In this document: positions 1-8,498 of the stretch, one piece after another
How positions within the stretch are numbered: position 1 is the first letter of the stretch
Layout of the letters: every line of letters starts with the position of its first letter
NCBI RefSeq assembly: GCF_001877035.1
Contig: NZ_CP015756.1
Span: 301,001 to 365,000, forward strand
Length of the DNA stretch: 64,000 bases
Source of the DNA: Clostridium estertheticum subsp. estertheticum
GTDB lineage: Bacteria; Bacillota; Clostridia; Clostridiales; Clostridiaceae
Direction of reading: 5' to 3'
The notes under the pieces: generated by a model
The model's database searches: none
Told to the model about the DNA's origin: nothing
What the model saw: only the letters and a program-made list of their open reading frames with translations
Translations under genes and position numbers: made by a program

Positions 1-1
1 C

Positions 2-229
2 CATTATTTAGATATATCAAAAAAAGGTTGGGATTTGATAATAGATGATTATAATAAAAATCAAAAGACTTTATTAATATTTAAAGAGTTGGAAGGAATA
101 AGTTACAGAGATATTTTAAAATTAAATGATCTTTTACTACGTATGAATAATAAATTAGGTAATTATAAAACAGAAGAATATATAAAAAAAACTATTATTA
201 TAATTAAAAGTAGAGTCTTTGAAGAGTAG
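2..229 (+). CDS. 3' end of an unknown protein gene (partial)
   Basis: The frame is open from the window edge to the TAG stop, giving at least 75 residues, so this is the C-terminal end of a longer gene whose start is outside the window. The visible part is rich in Lys, Ile and Leu, has no obvious motif, and looks like helical, soluble protein. A TTG at position 35 could be read as a start, but the open frame upstream of it and the lack of a ribosome-binding site argue against that. I do not recognise the family. A terminator-like hairpin follows about 35 bases after the stop. Confidence 0.5.
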   Translation, partial: HYLDISKKGWDLIIDDYNKNQKTLLIFKELEGISYRDILKLNDLLLRMNNKLGNYKTEEYIKKTIIIIKSRVFEE

Positions 230-263
230 AAGTATAACTCATACTTTGTATAATATAGTGTAG

Positions 264-295
264 AATCCTTATATTTAATTATAGGGATTTTTTTT
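264..295 (+). terminator. Rho-independent terminator after the partial gene
   Basis: A nine-base stem (264-272 with 281-289, one wobble pair) is followed directly by eight T residues. It lies just downstream of the first, partial gene and points the same way. Confidence 0.7.
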
Positions 296-479
296 ACGTG
301 ATAATAAAATATTTTTTTAGATAATACATAATTTCATATAATAAACAGCAAATTAGTATAGTAGTATGATTAAATTCATAGAATATGATATAAGAATAAG
401 TTTGATTTAATAATTATATGGTTAATGGTTATTATATTAAAAAATTCAGTACAATACAAAATAAAAAGGTGGTAAAGAA

Positions 480-1049
480 ATGAGTAAAAAAGTAAGAACG
501 ATTGCAATTGTTGTGGCGATATTTCTTGTAATAATAATGCCTATTATTGGGGGTTACAATAAGATAGTAAGCTTAGAGCAAAGGGTAACTGTGACAGAGG
601 GGAATATAGATACACAACTACAAAGAAGATCTGATCTAATTCCTAATTTAGTAGAAACGGTTAAAGGTTATGCTTCTCAGGAAAAAGATATTTTTATAAA
701 AGTTGCCGAGGCTAGGGCAAAACTTGCAGGTGCTACAAATGTAACAGATAAAGCTAAAGCGGATAGTGAACTTGGGAGTGCAGTTTCGAGGCTTTTAGTA
801 ATAGTTGAGAAATATCCGGATTTAAAATCTAGTGCTAATTTTAAGGATTTAACAGTAGCACTGGAAGGCAGCGAAAATAGAATAGGTACTGCAAGGCAGG
901 ACTATAACACAAGTGTTGGGGAGTACAACACTACAATAAAACATTTCCCTAACAATATCTTTTCAAGGATATTTGGTTTTGATAAAAAGCCACTTTATAA
1001 AGCTAGTGAATCGGCTAAAGTAGTACCTAAAGTTAATTTTACTAAATAG
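480..1049 (+). CDS. lemA: LemA family protein
   Basis: 189 residues, the usual length for LemA. A single N-terminal membrane anchor (about residues 7-25) is followed by the long helical LemA domain, with the conserved stretches around 'RRSDLIPNLVETVKGYA' and 'ARAKLAGA', then 'SRLLVIVEKYPDLKSS' and a C-terminal 'FP.NIFSRIFGF' block. The start is an ATG preceded by AAAGGTGG. The next gene, ten bases downstream, encodes a TPM-domain protein; LemA and TPM proteins are very often paired. The biochemical role of LemA is not established. It most likely works at the cytoplasmic membrane with its neighbour. Confidence 0.9.
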   Translation: MSKKVRTIAIVVAIFLVIIMPIIGGYNKIVSLEQRVTVTEGNIDTQLQRRSDLIPNLVETVKGYASQEKDIFIKVAEARAKLAGATNVTDKAKADSELGSAVSRLLVIVEKYPDLKSSANFKDLTVALEGSENRIGTARQDYNTSVGEYNTTIKHFPNNIFSRIFGFDKKPLYKASESAKVVPKVNFTK

Positions 1050-1059
1050 GAGCTAAAAT

Positions 1060-1935
1060 ATGAAAGATTATATAATAAAATTTATTAGAAAAAGTTGTGA
1101 TTTTTCATGGGGTATATCAACAAAAACAAAGATGGGAATGATGATTTTATTTGTAGGTATGATTTTTGTAAGTCAAATAATAGCTGTGAATATAGCAAAT
1201 GCACAAACAAAAAAAATATACCCTGTCGCATCACAGTTAAAATATGTTAATGATTATGCTAAAGTGTTAGATAGTGAATCAACACAATATATTCTATCCG
1301 TTGGCAAGGAACTAGAAGCTAAAACAGGAGCTCAGGCTATTGTTGTGGTTATAGATTCACTAAAAGATGTACCTATAGAAACCTATGCTACAGGTATTTT
1401 TAGAGAATGGGGTATTGGCCAAAAGGGTAAAAATAATGGACTGCTAATTTTATTATCAGTAAAAGAAAAACAGTGGAGAGTAGAGGTAGGTACAGGTCTA
1501 GAAGGTGCCGTTACTGATATATACTCCTCAAGGGTTATGAATGACTATGCGGTTCCAAAATTTAAACAAGGTTTATATGGAGAGGGACTCCGTGCATCAT
1601 ATTCGCTTCTTTGTGATAGTGTAGCTAAAGAATACAATGTAAAACTAGATAAGAATATTAATGTTCCAAAACAGGTTCAAACACAAAATATTCCTAGAAA
1701 GGGTAATGGTATAGTGTTAATAGGATTTATTGTGTTAATTTTTCTAGACTTTATTTTTAATAGAGGAAGAGTAACAAGGTTTATGGCGACATTGCTATTT
1801 TGGAGTTCTATTGGTAGACGCGGTGGAGGAAATGGTGGTGGATTTGGAGGCTCCGGAGGCGGTGGTTTCGGGGGTGGCTCTGGAGGTTTTGGAGGTGGTT
1901 CATCAAGTGGTGGAGGTTCCTCGGGCGGATATTAA
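1060..1935 (+). CDS. TPM-domain (YgcG-like) membrane protein with Gly-rich tail
   Basis: 291 residues. An N-terminal hydrophobic segment (about 25-46) ends in an 'ANAQ' site that may be cleaved or act as an anchor. It is followed by a TPM (repair/phosphatase-like, PF04536) domain at about 55-190, with 'VNDYAKVLDSES', 'QAIVVVIDSL', 'GIGQKGKNNGLLILLS' and 'VEVGTGLEGA'. A second membrane segment lies near 218-232. The last 35 residues are almost only Gly and Ser, as in many YgcG/TPM proteins. It is co-transcribed with lemA. The activity is uncertain: acid phosphatase activity is known for plant TPM homologues, but no bacterial function is firmly assigned. Confidence 0.85.
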   Translation: MKDYIIKFIRKSCDFSWGISTKTKMGMMILFVGMIFVSQIIAVNIANAQTKKIYPVASQLKYVNDYAKVLDSESTQYILSVGKELEAKTGAQAIVVVIDSLKDVPIETYATGIFREWGIGQKGKNNGLLILLSVKEKQWRVEVGTGLEGAVTDIYSSRVMNDYAVPKFKQGLYGEGLRASYSLLCDSVAKEYNVKLDKNINVPKQVQTQNIPRKGNGIVLIGFIVLIFLDFIFNRGRVTRFMATLLFWSSIGRRGGGNGGGFGGSGGGGFGGGSGGFGGGSSSGGGSSGGY

Positions 1936-1939
1936 TATT

Positions 1940-1963
1940 GCAGCGACCCAGGAGATGATTTAA
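1940..1963 (+). repeat. 24-bp dispersed repeat, copy 1 (SD-like core)
   Basis: The pattern GCAGCnnnnnAGGAGATGATTTAA is seen here, at 9319-9342 and at 59983-60006, each time just after a gene and beside a terminator. In copies 1 and 2 the similarity extends nine bases further left. AGGAGATGAT is close to a full Shine-Dalgarno sequence, but here it is followed only by GTG-TAA. Confidence 0.55.
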
Positions 1964-1979
1964 TCGTGTAAGTATAATA

Positions 1980-2035
1980 AAAAATCACACTTTAAGCTTA
2001 TTAAGGCTATAAGTCTAAAGTGTGATTTTTCTTTT
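1980..2035 (+). terminator. Terminator after lemA-TPM operon
   Basis: A 15-base perfect outer stem (1980-1994 with 2016-2030) has further internal pairing and ends in a T-rich run. It closes the lemA/TPM operon; the A-run on the left side means it could also work in the other direction. Confidence 0.85.
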
Positions 2036-2141
2036 CTTATTAATAGGCTCGAGAAGGCACACTTGATATAATATTTTGAAAAAGATAGCAAAATTTAGGA
2101 GTATTAACCAATACATAACACGAACAATCAATTAAATATAG

Positions 2142-2202
2142 TTGTTAACATTCGAAAAATAAGGTATAATTAAGTGTCACATTCCAACATTCGAATGTTA
2201 AC
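2142..2202 (+). promoter_or_regulatory. Promoter of the Ehr-like operon with repeated palindromic operator
   Basis: TTGTTA (2142-2147), a 17-base spacer and TATAAT (2165-2170) form a near-consensus sigma-A promoter. AACATTCGAA occurs twice: at 2147-2156, inside the spacer, and at 2186-2195, where it extends to the perfect palindrome AACATTCGAATGTT (2186-2199). The copies are 39 bases apart and flank the -10 box, as expected for a repressor operator. The regulator is unknown. Confidence 0.7.
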
Positions 2203-2228
2203 TAAATTTAACTAGGAGTTGATAACAA

Positions 2229-4004
2229 GTGTTACCATTAATCAATTTTCAAAAAGACTGGCTTTCAACATACTTTGTATTTATTATAATATTAATATTT
2301 ATACCAGTAGCAATTTATACTAAGGGCTACATAATGGAATATAAAAAACATTACTCGGTAAACTATATGTTATTTTTAATAATATTATTCGTAGCATCAA
2401 TGATAGGCGTTGTAGTTTCTAATAATGCTATAAGTTTTCTTGTTTTTTGGGAAATGATGTCTATATCGTCGTTTTTCTTAGTAATTTATGAGTATATGCA
2501 TAAGGAAAATTTGAAAGCAGGAATATTTTATTTTGTTATGACACACATAAGTGGATTATTCTTAATGATAATGTTTGCTTTCTTGTATAAATACAGTGGT
2601 AGTTTTGATTTTAATGAGATTCTTAAGGTTTCTGGGAATTTTCAGGCGAAGCAAAAGTACATAATATTCATACTTGCATTATTTGGATTCGGAGCAAAAA
2701 TGGGCATAGTTCCACTTCATGCATGGCTTCCAAAGGCACATCCAACAGCACCATCTAATGTTTCGGCCTTGATGTCAGGCGTAATGCTTAAAGTTGCTTT
2801 ATATGGCTTTATAAGGGTAATATTTATTTTCCTTAGAGGAGTGCCTTTAAAGTGTGGAGTGATAGTAATTATAATTGGAACTATTACCGCTATCTTTTCA
2901 ATTCTAAATGCTTTATTGCAAAACAACATAAAAAAATTATTAGCATATTCTAGTGCAGAAAATGTGGGACTAATTTTTGCTGCCCTTGGGATGTCTATGA
3001 TACTTATAAATTATAATTTAAAAGTATTAGCTTCACTAGCACTAACTGCAGCTTTACTTCACTGCTTAAACCATGCAATTTTTAAAAGTCTTTTGTTCCT
3101 AAATGCAGGAAGTGTTTTGTACGCAACTGGTACTAAAAATATGAATGAACTTGGTGGACTACACCGTGAAATGAAGTTTACAACAATCTGTACATTTATT
3201 GCAACCTGTGCAATCTCCGCAGTGCCACCTTTTAATGGCTTTGCAAGTGAGATACTTATTCTTAGAAGTTTCATTGAATCGATAACTAAGGTAAGCAATA
3301 TATGGGTTATAATATTGATTTTTTGTTGCGGTGTTATCATAGCAATAACAAGCGGAGCGGCTTTTTATGCTACTGCAAAATCTTTTGGAATCACTTTTCT
3401 TGGAAAACCAAGAACTAAAAAAGCAGAGCACGTTAAAAACATTCCAATATCAATGAATATTGGGCAAGGGTTACTTGCTATGCTTACTATAGTTACTGGG
3501 ATATTTTCACCATATATAATAAATAAAATATCCTATTTTACTAATGATTTATTAGGTATTAAGGTAAAAGGACCTGGATTCAAAAATGAAACGGAGATAA
3601 TAGTGTTTACCTTAATATTAATTAGTATCACATTTATTGTTTATATGTTTAATAAAATAAATTCATTAAACAAAAAGCAAGAAATTAGTGATACCTGGGC
3701 ATGCGGCTTCACAAGTGATAAACCTTATATTCAGTACACAGGAAGCGGATTTGTTCAGCCTGCCGCAAAAACATTTGGATCTATTGCAAATTATAACAAA
3801 AAAGTAAGTTACAAACAAAAGATTCATATAAGTCAAACTACTAGTGATGTAGTAGAGGATTGTTTTTACAAAACAAGTTTAAAAGCAGTCAGTTACTTAA
3901 CAACAAAAATATTAAAGATTAATTATGGGAAAATTCAATTGCATATTTTATATATATTCATATCGGTAATAATTGCACTTGTTTTAGTCTTAAAATTTGT
4001 GTAA
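2229..4004 (+). CDS. Ehr-like complex antiporter-type subunit (HyfB/NuoL-like)
   Basis: 591 residues, hydrophobic throughout, with the proton-conducting antiporter-like fold shared by HyfB, HycC, MrpA and NuoL. Key ion-channel residues are present: Glu75 in 'FWEMM', Lys157 in 'GFGAKMG', 'PLHAWLPKAHPTAPSNVSALMSG' at 162-184, and a His/Lys cluster around 'LNHAIFKSLLFLNAG'. It begins with GTG after AGGAG and is the first gene of a six-gene operon with short gaps. In hydrogenase-4-like complexes this subunit pumps H+ or Na+ at the membrane. Because the large subunit here lacks the nickel-iron site, I assign it to an Ehr-type complex rather than to a hydrogenase. Confidence 0.85.
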   Translation: MLPLINFQKDWLSTYFVFIIILIFIPVAIYTKGYIMEYKKHYSVNYMLFLIILFVASMIGVVVSNNAISFLVFWEMMSISSFFLVIYEYMHKENLKAGIFYFVMTHISGLFLMIMFAFLYKYSGSFDFNEILKVSGNFQAKQKYIIFILALFGFGAKMGIVPLHAWLPKAHPTAPSNVSALMSGVMLKVALYGFIRVIFIFLRGVPLKCGVIVIIIGTITAIFSILNALLQNNIKKLLAYSSAENVGLIFAALGMSMILINYNLKVLASLALTAALLHCLNHAIFKSLLFLNAGSVLYATGTKNMNELGGLHREMKFTTICTFIATCAISAVPPFNGFASEILILRSFIESITKVSNIWVIILIFCCGVIIAITSGAAFYATAKSFGITFLGKPRTKKAEHVKNIPISMNIGQGLLAMLTIVTGIFSPYIINKISYFTNDLLGIKVKGPGFKNETEIIVFTLILISITFIVYMFNKINSLNKKQEISDTWACGFTSDKPYIQYTGSGFVQPAAKTFGSIANYNKKVSYKQKIHISQTTSDVVEDCFYKTSLKAVSYLTTKILKINYGKIQLHILYIFISVIIALVLVLKFV

Positions 4005-4016
4005 GGAGGTTTTCAT

Positions 4017-4946
4017 TTGAAATATAATTTGATTTATTTTATTCAGAGTTTATTGATTATAGTGTTATCACCATTATTTATAGGAATTTTAAAAAAGATG
4101 AAGGCACATCTTCGGGGGTATATTGGTTCATCTATAATTCAACCGTATTATGATCTAAGTAAGCTATTAAAAAAAGGAAGAATAGTATCAAATAGAAGTT
4201 CATTTATAACAACTATTGGACCAATAGTTATACTTGCAGCGACTATAACAACTGCATTTTTTGTACCAGTTTTTTATACGAGTATGCAGGAAAGTATCGG
4301 AAATTTATTTATTCTTATGTTTTCATTTGGAATAGTAAAAATGTTCACAGTGCTAATTGGACTTGATAGTTCAAGTACATTTGGTGGAATGGGATCAAGT
4401 CGTGAGTCGTTTATTTCAATGATGGCAGAACCTCTAATATTGTTTCTGATGATATTTTTATATATAGAGACAAATGATTTTAACATATTTCATATTTCAT
4501 TTATCAATAGCAAAAGCGTACATTATGATACTGCATACCTTATAACAATGGTAACTTTTATTGTTGCAATACTTGCTGAAAATGCTCGAATACCTTTCGA
4601 TAATCCAGAAACACATTTAGAACTTACAATGATGCATGAAGCAATGATCTTAGACTTATCAGGTAGTGATTTAGCGTATGTTGAACTATCGTCTTATATT
4701 AAACTAATTGTATACTTGATTGTTTTGATTAATTGTTTTGTACCTATTGGAATTGCAACAACAATTTCGATTTCGGCTATTCTTATAGGACTCGTAACAT
4801 TTATATTTAAACTCTTAATTTGTTTACTGGGAATCGCTATAATAGAAACAACTTTCGCTAAATCTAGATTATTTAAAGGGGCAGAATTGTTTCCAGCTAT
4901 GATATCTCTAGGAATAGTTGCAATTACTTTAATTTATATTTTATAA
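4017..4946 (+). CDS. Ehr-like complex NuoH/HyfC-type membrane subunit
   Basis: 309 residues, about eight membrane helices. Family motifs of NuoH/HycD/HyfC are clear: 'KKMKAHLRGYIGSSIIQPYYDLSKLLKKG' near the N terminus (the cytoplasmic loop facing the hydrophilic arm) and 'AENARIPFDNPETHLELTMMHEAMILDLSG' at about 183-212, with the conserved acidic residues. It links the peripheral electron-transfer arm to the ion-pumping subunits. The gene follows the HyfB-like gene by 12 bases, with AAGGAGG before a TTG start, and shares its promoter. Confidence 0.88.
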   Translation: MKYNLIYFIQSLLIIVLSPLFIGILKKMKAHLRGYIGSSIIQPYYDLSKLLKKGRIVSNRSSFITTIGPIVILAATITTAFFVPVFYTSMQESIGNLFILMFSFGIVKMFTVLIGLDSSSTFGGMGSSRESFISMMAEPLILFLMIFLYIETNDFNIFHISFINSKSVHYDTAYLITMVTFIVAILAENARIPFDNPETHLELTMMHEAMILDLSGSDLAYVELSSYIKLIVYLIVLINCFVPIGIATTISISAILIGLVTFIFKLLICLLGIAIIETTFAKSRLFKGAELFPAMISLGIVAITLIYIL

Positions 4947-4958
4947 GGGAGAGAAATT

Positions 4959-5570
4959 ATGATAGAAGCTTTACTTACAATTATATTAATATCTAGTATA
5001 TTTATGTCTGGAGTAAGGAGAATAAAACTTATTACAGCAGGATTTATATTTCAGTCAGCGGCTATTGGACTTATAGTCTTAAAGCTGGGTTACCAGACAG
5101 GAAAAGTGGATTATTATATTTTAGGAATTTTAACAATAGTTACTAAAGTTATTATAATACCAATAATAATAAATAGATCTGTAGAAAAGTTAAAGATAAA
5201 AAGAGAAATGGAGTTAATAGTAAATGCTTTTGTTTCGTATCTTATAACGGGACTTGGCATAATGATAGCTTTTGGTCTTTTAAACAAGAGCCAAGATAAC
5301 TTTTTAAAGACTGGAATTGCACTATTTATTATAGGCATTTTGCTATTGGTTGCAAGGAAAAAAGCTATTACGCAAATGATAGGATTTCTAATATTTGAAA
5401 ATGGTATTGTACTTTTTGAAACATCTTTATCTAAAATGTCTCTTGTAATTGAGGCAGGAATAGTTTTTGAAACATTAATGCTTGCACTTATTATGGGAAT
5501 AATGATTTTCCGTATTAATAAAACTTTTGATTCAATAAATACAGACTTTTTCGAAAATCTAAAAGAATAG
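4959..5570 (+). CDS. Ehr-like complex HyfE/NuoK-type subunit
   Basis: 203 residues with about six membrane helices, matching HyfE in length and placement. The C-terminal half resembles NuoK/MnhC: 'ARKKAITQMIGFLIFENGIVLFE', with a Glu in a membrane helix, then a final helix 'TLMLALIMGIMIFRINKTFD'. HyfE-type subunits belong to the ion-translocating membrane arm. ATG start after GGGAGAG; the gene lies 12 bases after the NuoH-like gene and 11 before the next antiporter-like gene. Confidence 0.8.
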   Translation: MIEALLTIILISSIFMSGVRRIKLITAGFIFQSAAIGLIVLKLGYQTGKVDYYILGILTIVTKVIIIPIIINRSVEKLKIKREMELIVNAFVSYLITGLGIMIAFGLLNKSQDNFLKTGIALFIIGILLLVARKKAITQMIGFLIFENGIVLFETSLSKMSLVIEAGIVFETLMLALIMGIMIFRINKTFDSINTDFFENLKE

Positions 5571-5581
5571 TTGGTGAAATA

Positions 5582-7039
5582 ATGTATATTACAGTACTTG
5601 GTATTTTGTTCTTATTTTTAATAGTTACACCCTTACTCTTTAAAAACATAAAAACTACTGGATTTGTTACAATATTTGGAGCCGTGTTAATTTTGGGTAT
5701 TGTACTAAAAATTATTACGATGGTTTCAGTAGGTTATTCCATTAGTTATTTTAATGAATTTTTTTATATTGATAGTTTGAGTACTGTACAGATTTTGATT
5801 ATATCTTGTATAAATATAATCGTAAGTATTTACTCATATAGGTATATCTCAGATGAGATAGAGGGGAAAATAATTACGCTTAAAATGGGTAAAATTTATT
5901 ATTTTCTATTTAATTTCTTTGTGTTTTTTATGATATTTATTTCACTAACTAATAATATTGTTGCAATGTGGATTGGACTAGAAGGAACAACGCTTACAAC
6001 TACATTCCTGTTTGGTTTCAACATTAATAAAAATTCATTAGAATCCGCTTGGAAGTATGTAATTATTTGTTCGATTGGAATAGGTATTGGATTAATCGGC
6101 ATATTAATCTTTGTTAATGCTTATAGTAATCAAGATACTGACGGGATACTAAAATGGTCTCATCTTGTAAATAACCAAAACCCACAAAGTACATATGCTA
6201 TTAAAATAGCTTTCACCTTAATATTTGTAGGACTTGGTACAAAAGCAGGACTCGCACCTATGCATACATGGCTGCCAGATGCCTATAGTGACTCACCATC
6301 CCCAGTTAGTGCTATGTCTGGGGTTCTTTTGAATCTTGCGCTGTATGTTATTTTAAGATTCTATATTATAACGAAACATATACCAGGACTCGAAAATACC
6401 AAGTGGTTATTTATAGTTTTTGGTTGTGTGTCTCTTATAATTTCATCTTTTAGTATTTTAAGACAACTTAATTATAAAAGAGTGCTTGCATTCTCATCGG
6501 TTGAAAATATGGGAATTATAGCACTAGGATTTGGAGTTGGAAGTAAAATTGCAGTTTTCGGTGCAATACTTCACTCTTTAGTGCATGCCTTTGTAAAGTC
6601 TATGTTGTTTTTAACTGCAGGAAATTTATTAAATGCATATAAAACAAAACGTATAGACAAGATTGATGCTTTAATAAAGACTATGCCAATAAATGCAGTA
6701 TTTTTTATTATAGGTATGCTTGTTATTACCGGGGCACCACCATTCCCAGCTTTTTTTAGTGAATACTATATAATTGTAGGAACTGTCCAGAGTGGAAATT
6801 ACATTGTTACTGCAATATATGCGTTTTGTCTCCTGTTAGTTTTTGCAGGATTCCTACGAGTATTCATTAAGATAGTCTTCAACACTGAACCAGGTGTAAA
6901 ATATGTTAGAATGAAAGAAGATAAAAAAAATATATTGCCACTGGCTTTATGTTTTATTTCAATTATTATTATTAGCTTAACTATGAATGGTTATTTGGCA
7001 AATATGATAAATAATGCAGTTTTAATTATATGTGATTAG
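5582..7039 (+). CDS. Ehr-like complex second antiporter-type subunit (HyfF/NuoN-like)
   Basis: 485 residues, a second antiporter-like subunit as in HyfF. The conserved charged residues are present: Glu134 in 'MWIGLEGTT', Lys221 in 'GLGTKAGLAPMHTWLPDAYSDSPSPVSAMSG', and the 'HSLVHAFVKSMLFLTAGN' His/Lys helix. A 'PPFPAFFSEYYI' motif follows near 395. With the first subunit this gives the complex two candidate ion channels. It starts 11 bases after the HyfE-like gene, and the following large-subunit gene starts 11 bases later. Confidence 0.85.
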   Translation: MYITVLGILFLFLIVTPLLFKNIKTTGFVTIFGAVLILGIVLKIITMVSVGYSISYFNEFFYIDSLSTVQILIISCINIIVSIYSYRYISDEIEGKIITLKMGKIYYFLFNFFVFFMIFISLTNNIVAMWIGLEGTTLTTTFLFGFNINKNSLESAWKYVIICSIGIGIGLIGILIFVNAYSNQDTDGILKWSHLVNNQNPQSTYAIKIAFTLIFVGLGTKAGLAPMHTWLPDAYSDSPSPVSAMSGVLLNLALYVILRFYIITKHIPGLENTKWLFIVFGCVSLIISSFSILRQLNYKRVLAFSSVENMGIIALGFGVGSKIAVFGAILHSLVHAFVKSMLFLTAGNLLNAYKTKRIDKIDALIKTMPINAVFFIIGMLVITGAPPFPAFFSEYYIIVGTVQSGNYIVTAIYAFCLLLVFAGFLRVFIKIVFNTEPGVKYVRMKEDKKNILPLALCFISIIIISLTMNGYLANMINNAVLIICD

Positions 7040-7050
7040 GAAGTGAAGAT

Positions 7051-8487
7051 ATGAAAATAACAGATATTATAAATAGTCTACAAGAATTAAATTTTGATTT
7101 AAAATATGAAGTTAAAAATGATAATGAGTTATACGTTAGAATAAAAGCAGACCAAATTAGAAAAATTGTGCTTATTTGCGTTGATTTATATAAATTCAAT
7201 TATATTTGTGAGTTTACTGTAGCTGAAAAAGAAACTACAGTAAATTGTGTGTTTTCAAATAGTAAGCGAGGTTATTATGTAATATGTAGTTATGTTACTG
7301 ATAAGGAACCAATTGATCTTAGCAATATAATTTACCAAAGCAAATTATTTCATAGAGAAATTAATAAAGATTATGATTACAAGATTAAAGAGGTATCAGG
7401 GACAGGGGCATATCAAGTTGCAGTAGGACCCGTACATGCAGGAATTATTGAACCGGGTCATTTTAGGTTTAGTGTTATGGGAGAACCAATAGAGAATCTT
7501 GAAATAAAACTTATGTACAAATATAGGGGAATAGAGAAATTATGTAAGGATATAAATGCAAATACATTGAATCTTATGTTTGAGCGTGTGTCTGGAGAAT
7601 CCAGCGTAGCTTATGGAGAAGCTTATGCTATGCTAGTAGAAAAACTTTTAGGAGCAGATGTTAGCATCGAAGTTAAGGCTTTTAGAGTTGTTCTTTTAGA
7701 ACTTGAACGAATGTATAATTATATGGATGATTTAGGTGGAGTAGGTAATGATATTGGTTATAGTTATGTAGCTAAAAAATTTGGATATTTTTCAGAAGTA
7801 GTCCATCAGCTATGTGAGAGGATAAGTGGAAGTAGGTATATGAGAAATGCCATTGTTCCTCTTGGAATAAATATAGATTTTGATGAAAAGAAAAAGAAAG
7901 ATGTTTTAGATACATTAAAAGGTCTTAAAGCACGGGTACTTAGCATAATAAAAATGAGTGTAAATTCAGTTTCATTTTTAGATAGAGTAGAAGATACAGG
8001 AATGGTTAGTCGCTCTATGGCTAAAAAATTATGTATGACAGGTGTTGTAGCAAGGGCATGCAATTTGAAATATGATGTTAGAGTCTCATTTCCATATGAA
8101 TTATATAAGGAAATAAAAAGAGATATAAATATAGAAACAAAGGGCGGAGTTTTTGAAAGGTATAAATTAAAAGCTCGTGAGCTTAAGGATGCTTTTGGTT
8201 TTATAGAAAAAGCACTCTCATATATAAATGTTGATATAAGGAGAGAAAAAAATGAATTCTATTTAAAAGAGGGGTTAGAGGCAATAACTTCAGTTGAAAC
8301 AGTAAAGGGAGAACTTGTAGTTTATGGTTTAACAGGAAAAGATAATAAGTTTGACCGAATCTACTTTAAAACTCCTTCCTTTACTAATTGGACAGGTATG
8401 AGTGAAGCGGTTCTTGAGGAAATTATTCCTGATTTTCCTCTTATTAATAAAAGCTTTAATATGTCTTATTCTGAGAATGATAAGTAG
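7051..8487 (+). CDS. Hydrogenase-like large subunit lacking all [NiFe] ligands (HyfG/Ehr-type)
   Basis: 478 residues. A weak NuoC/HyfG-like N-terminal domain (about 1-115) is followed by a NuoD/HycE-type domain beginning at 'GPVHAGIIEPGHFRFSVMGE' (126-145). In [NiFe]-hydrogenases the next motif holds a CxxC pair (CGICG); here it reads SGESS (181-185), with no cysteine. At the C terminus the second CxxC pair (DPCxxCxxR) is also missing: the protein ends 'PLINKSFNMSYSENDK'. Hydrogen chemistry at a Ni-Fe centre is therefore not expected. This loss defines Ehr-type complexes and also complex I NuoD, but no quinone-complex context is seen. The substrate is unknown. Confidence 0.85.
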   Translation: MKITDIINSLQELNFDLKYEVKNDNELYVRIKADQIRKIVLICVDLYKFNYICEFTVAEKETTVNCVFSNSKRGYYVICSYVTDKEPIDLSNIIYQSKLFHREINKDYDYKIKEVSGTGAYQVAVGPVHAGIIEPGHFRFSVMGEPIENLEIKLMYKYRGIEKLCKDINANTLNLMFERVSGESSVAYGEAYAMLVEKLLGADVSIEVKAFRVVLLELERMYNYMDDLGGVGNDIGYSYVAKKFGYFSEVVHQLCERISGSRYMRNAIVPLGINIDFDEKKKKDVLDTLKGLKARVLSIIKMSVNSVSFLDRVEDTGMVSRSMAKKLCMTGVVARACNLKYDVRVSFPYELYKEIKRDINIETKGGVFERYKLKARELKDAFGFIEKALSYINVDIRREKNEFYLKEGLEAITSVETVKGELVVYGLTGKDNKFDRIYFKTPSFTNWTGMSEAVLEEIIPDFPLINKSFNMSYSENDK

Positions 8488-8498
8488 GGAGTATTAAA

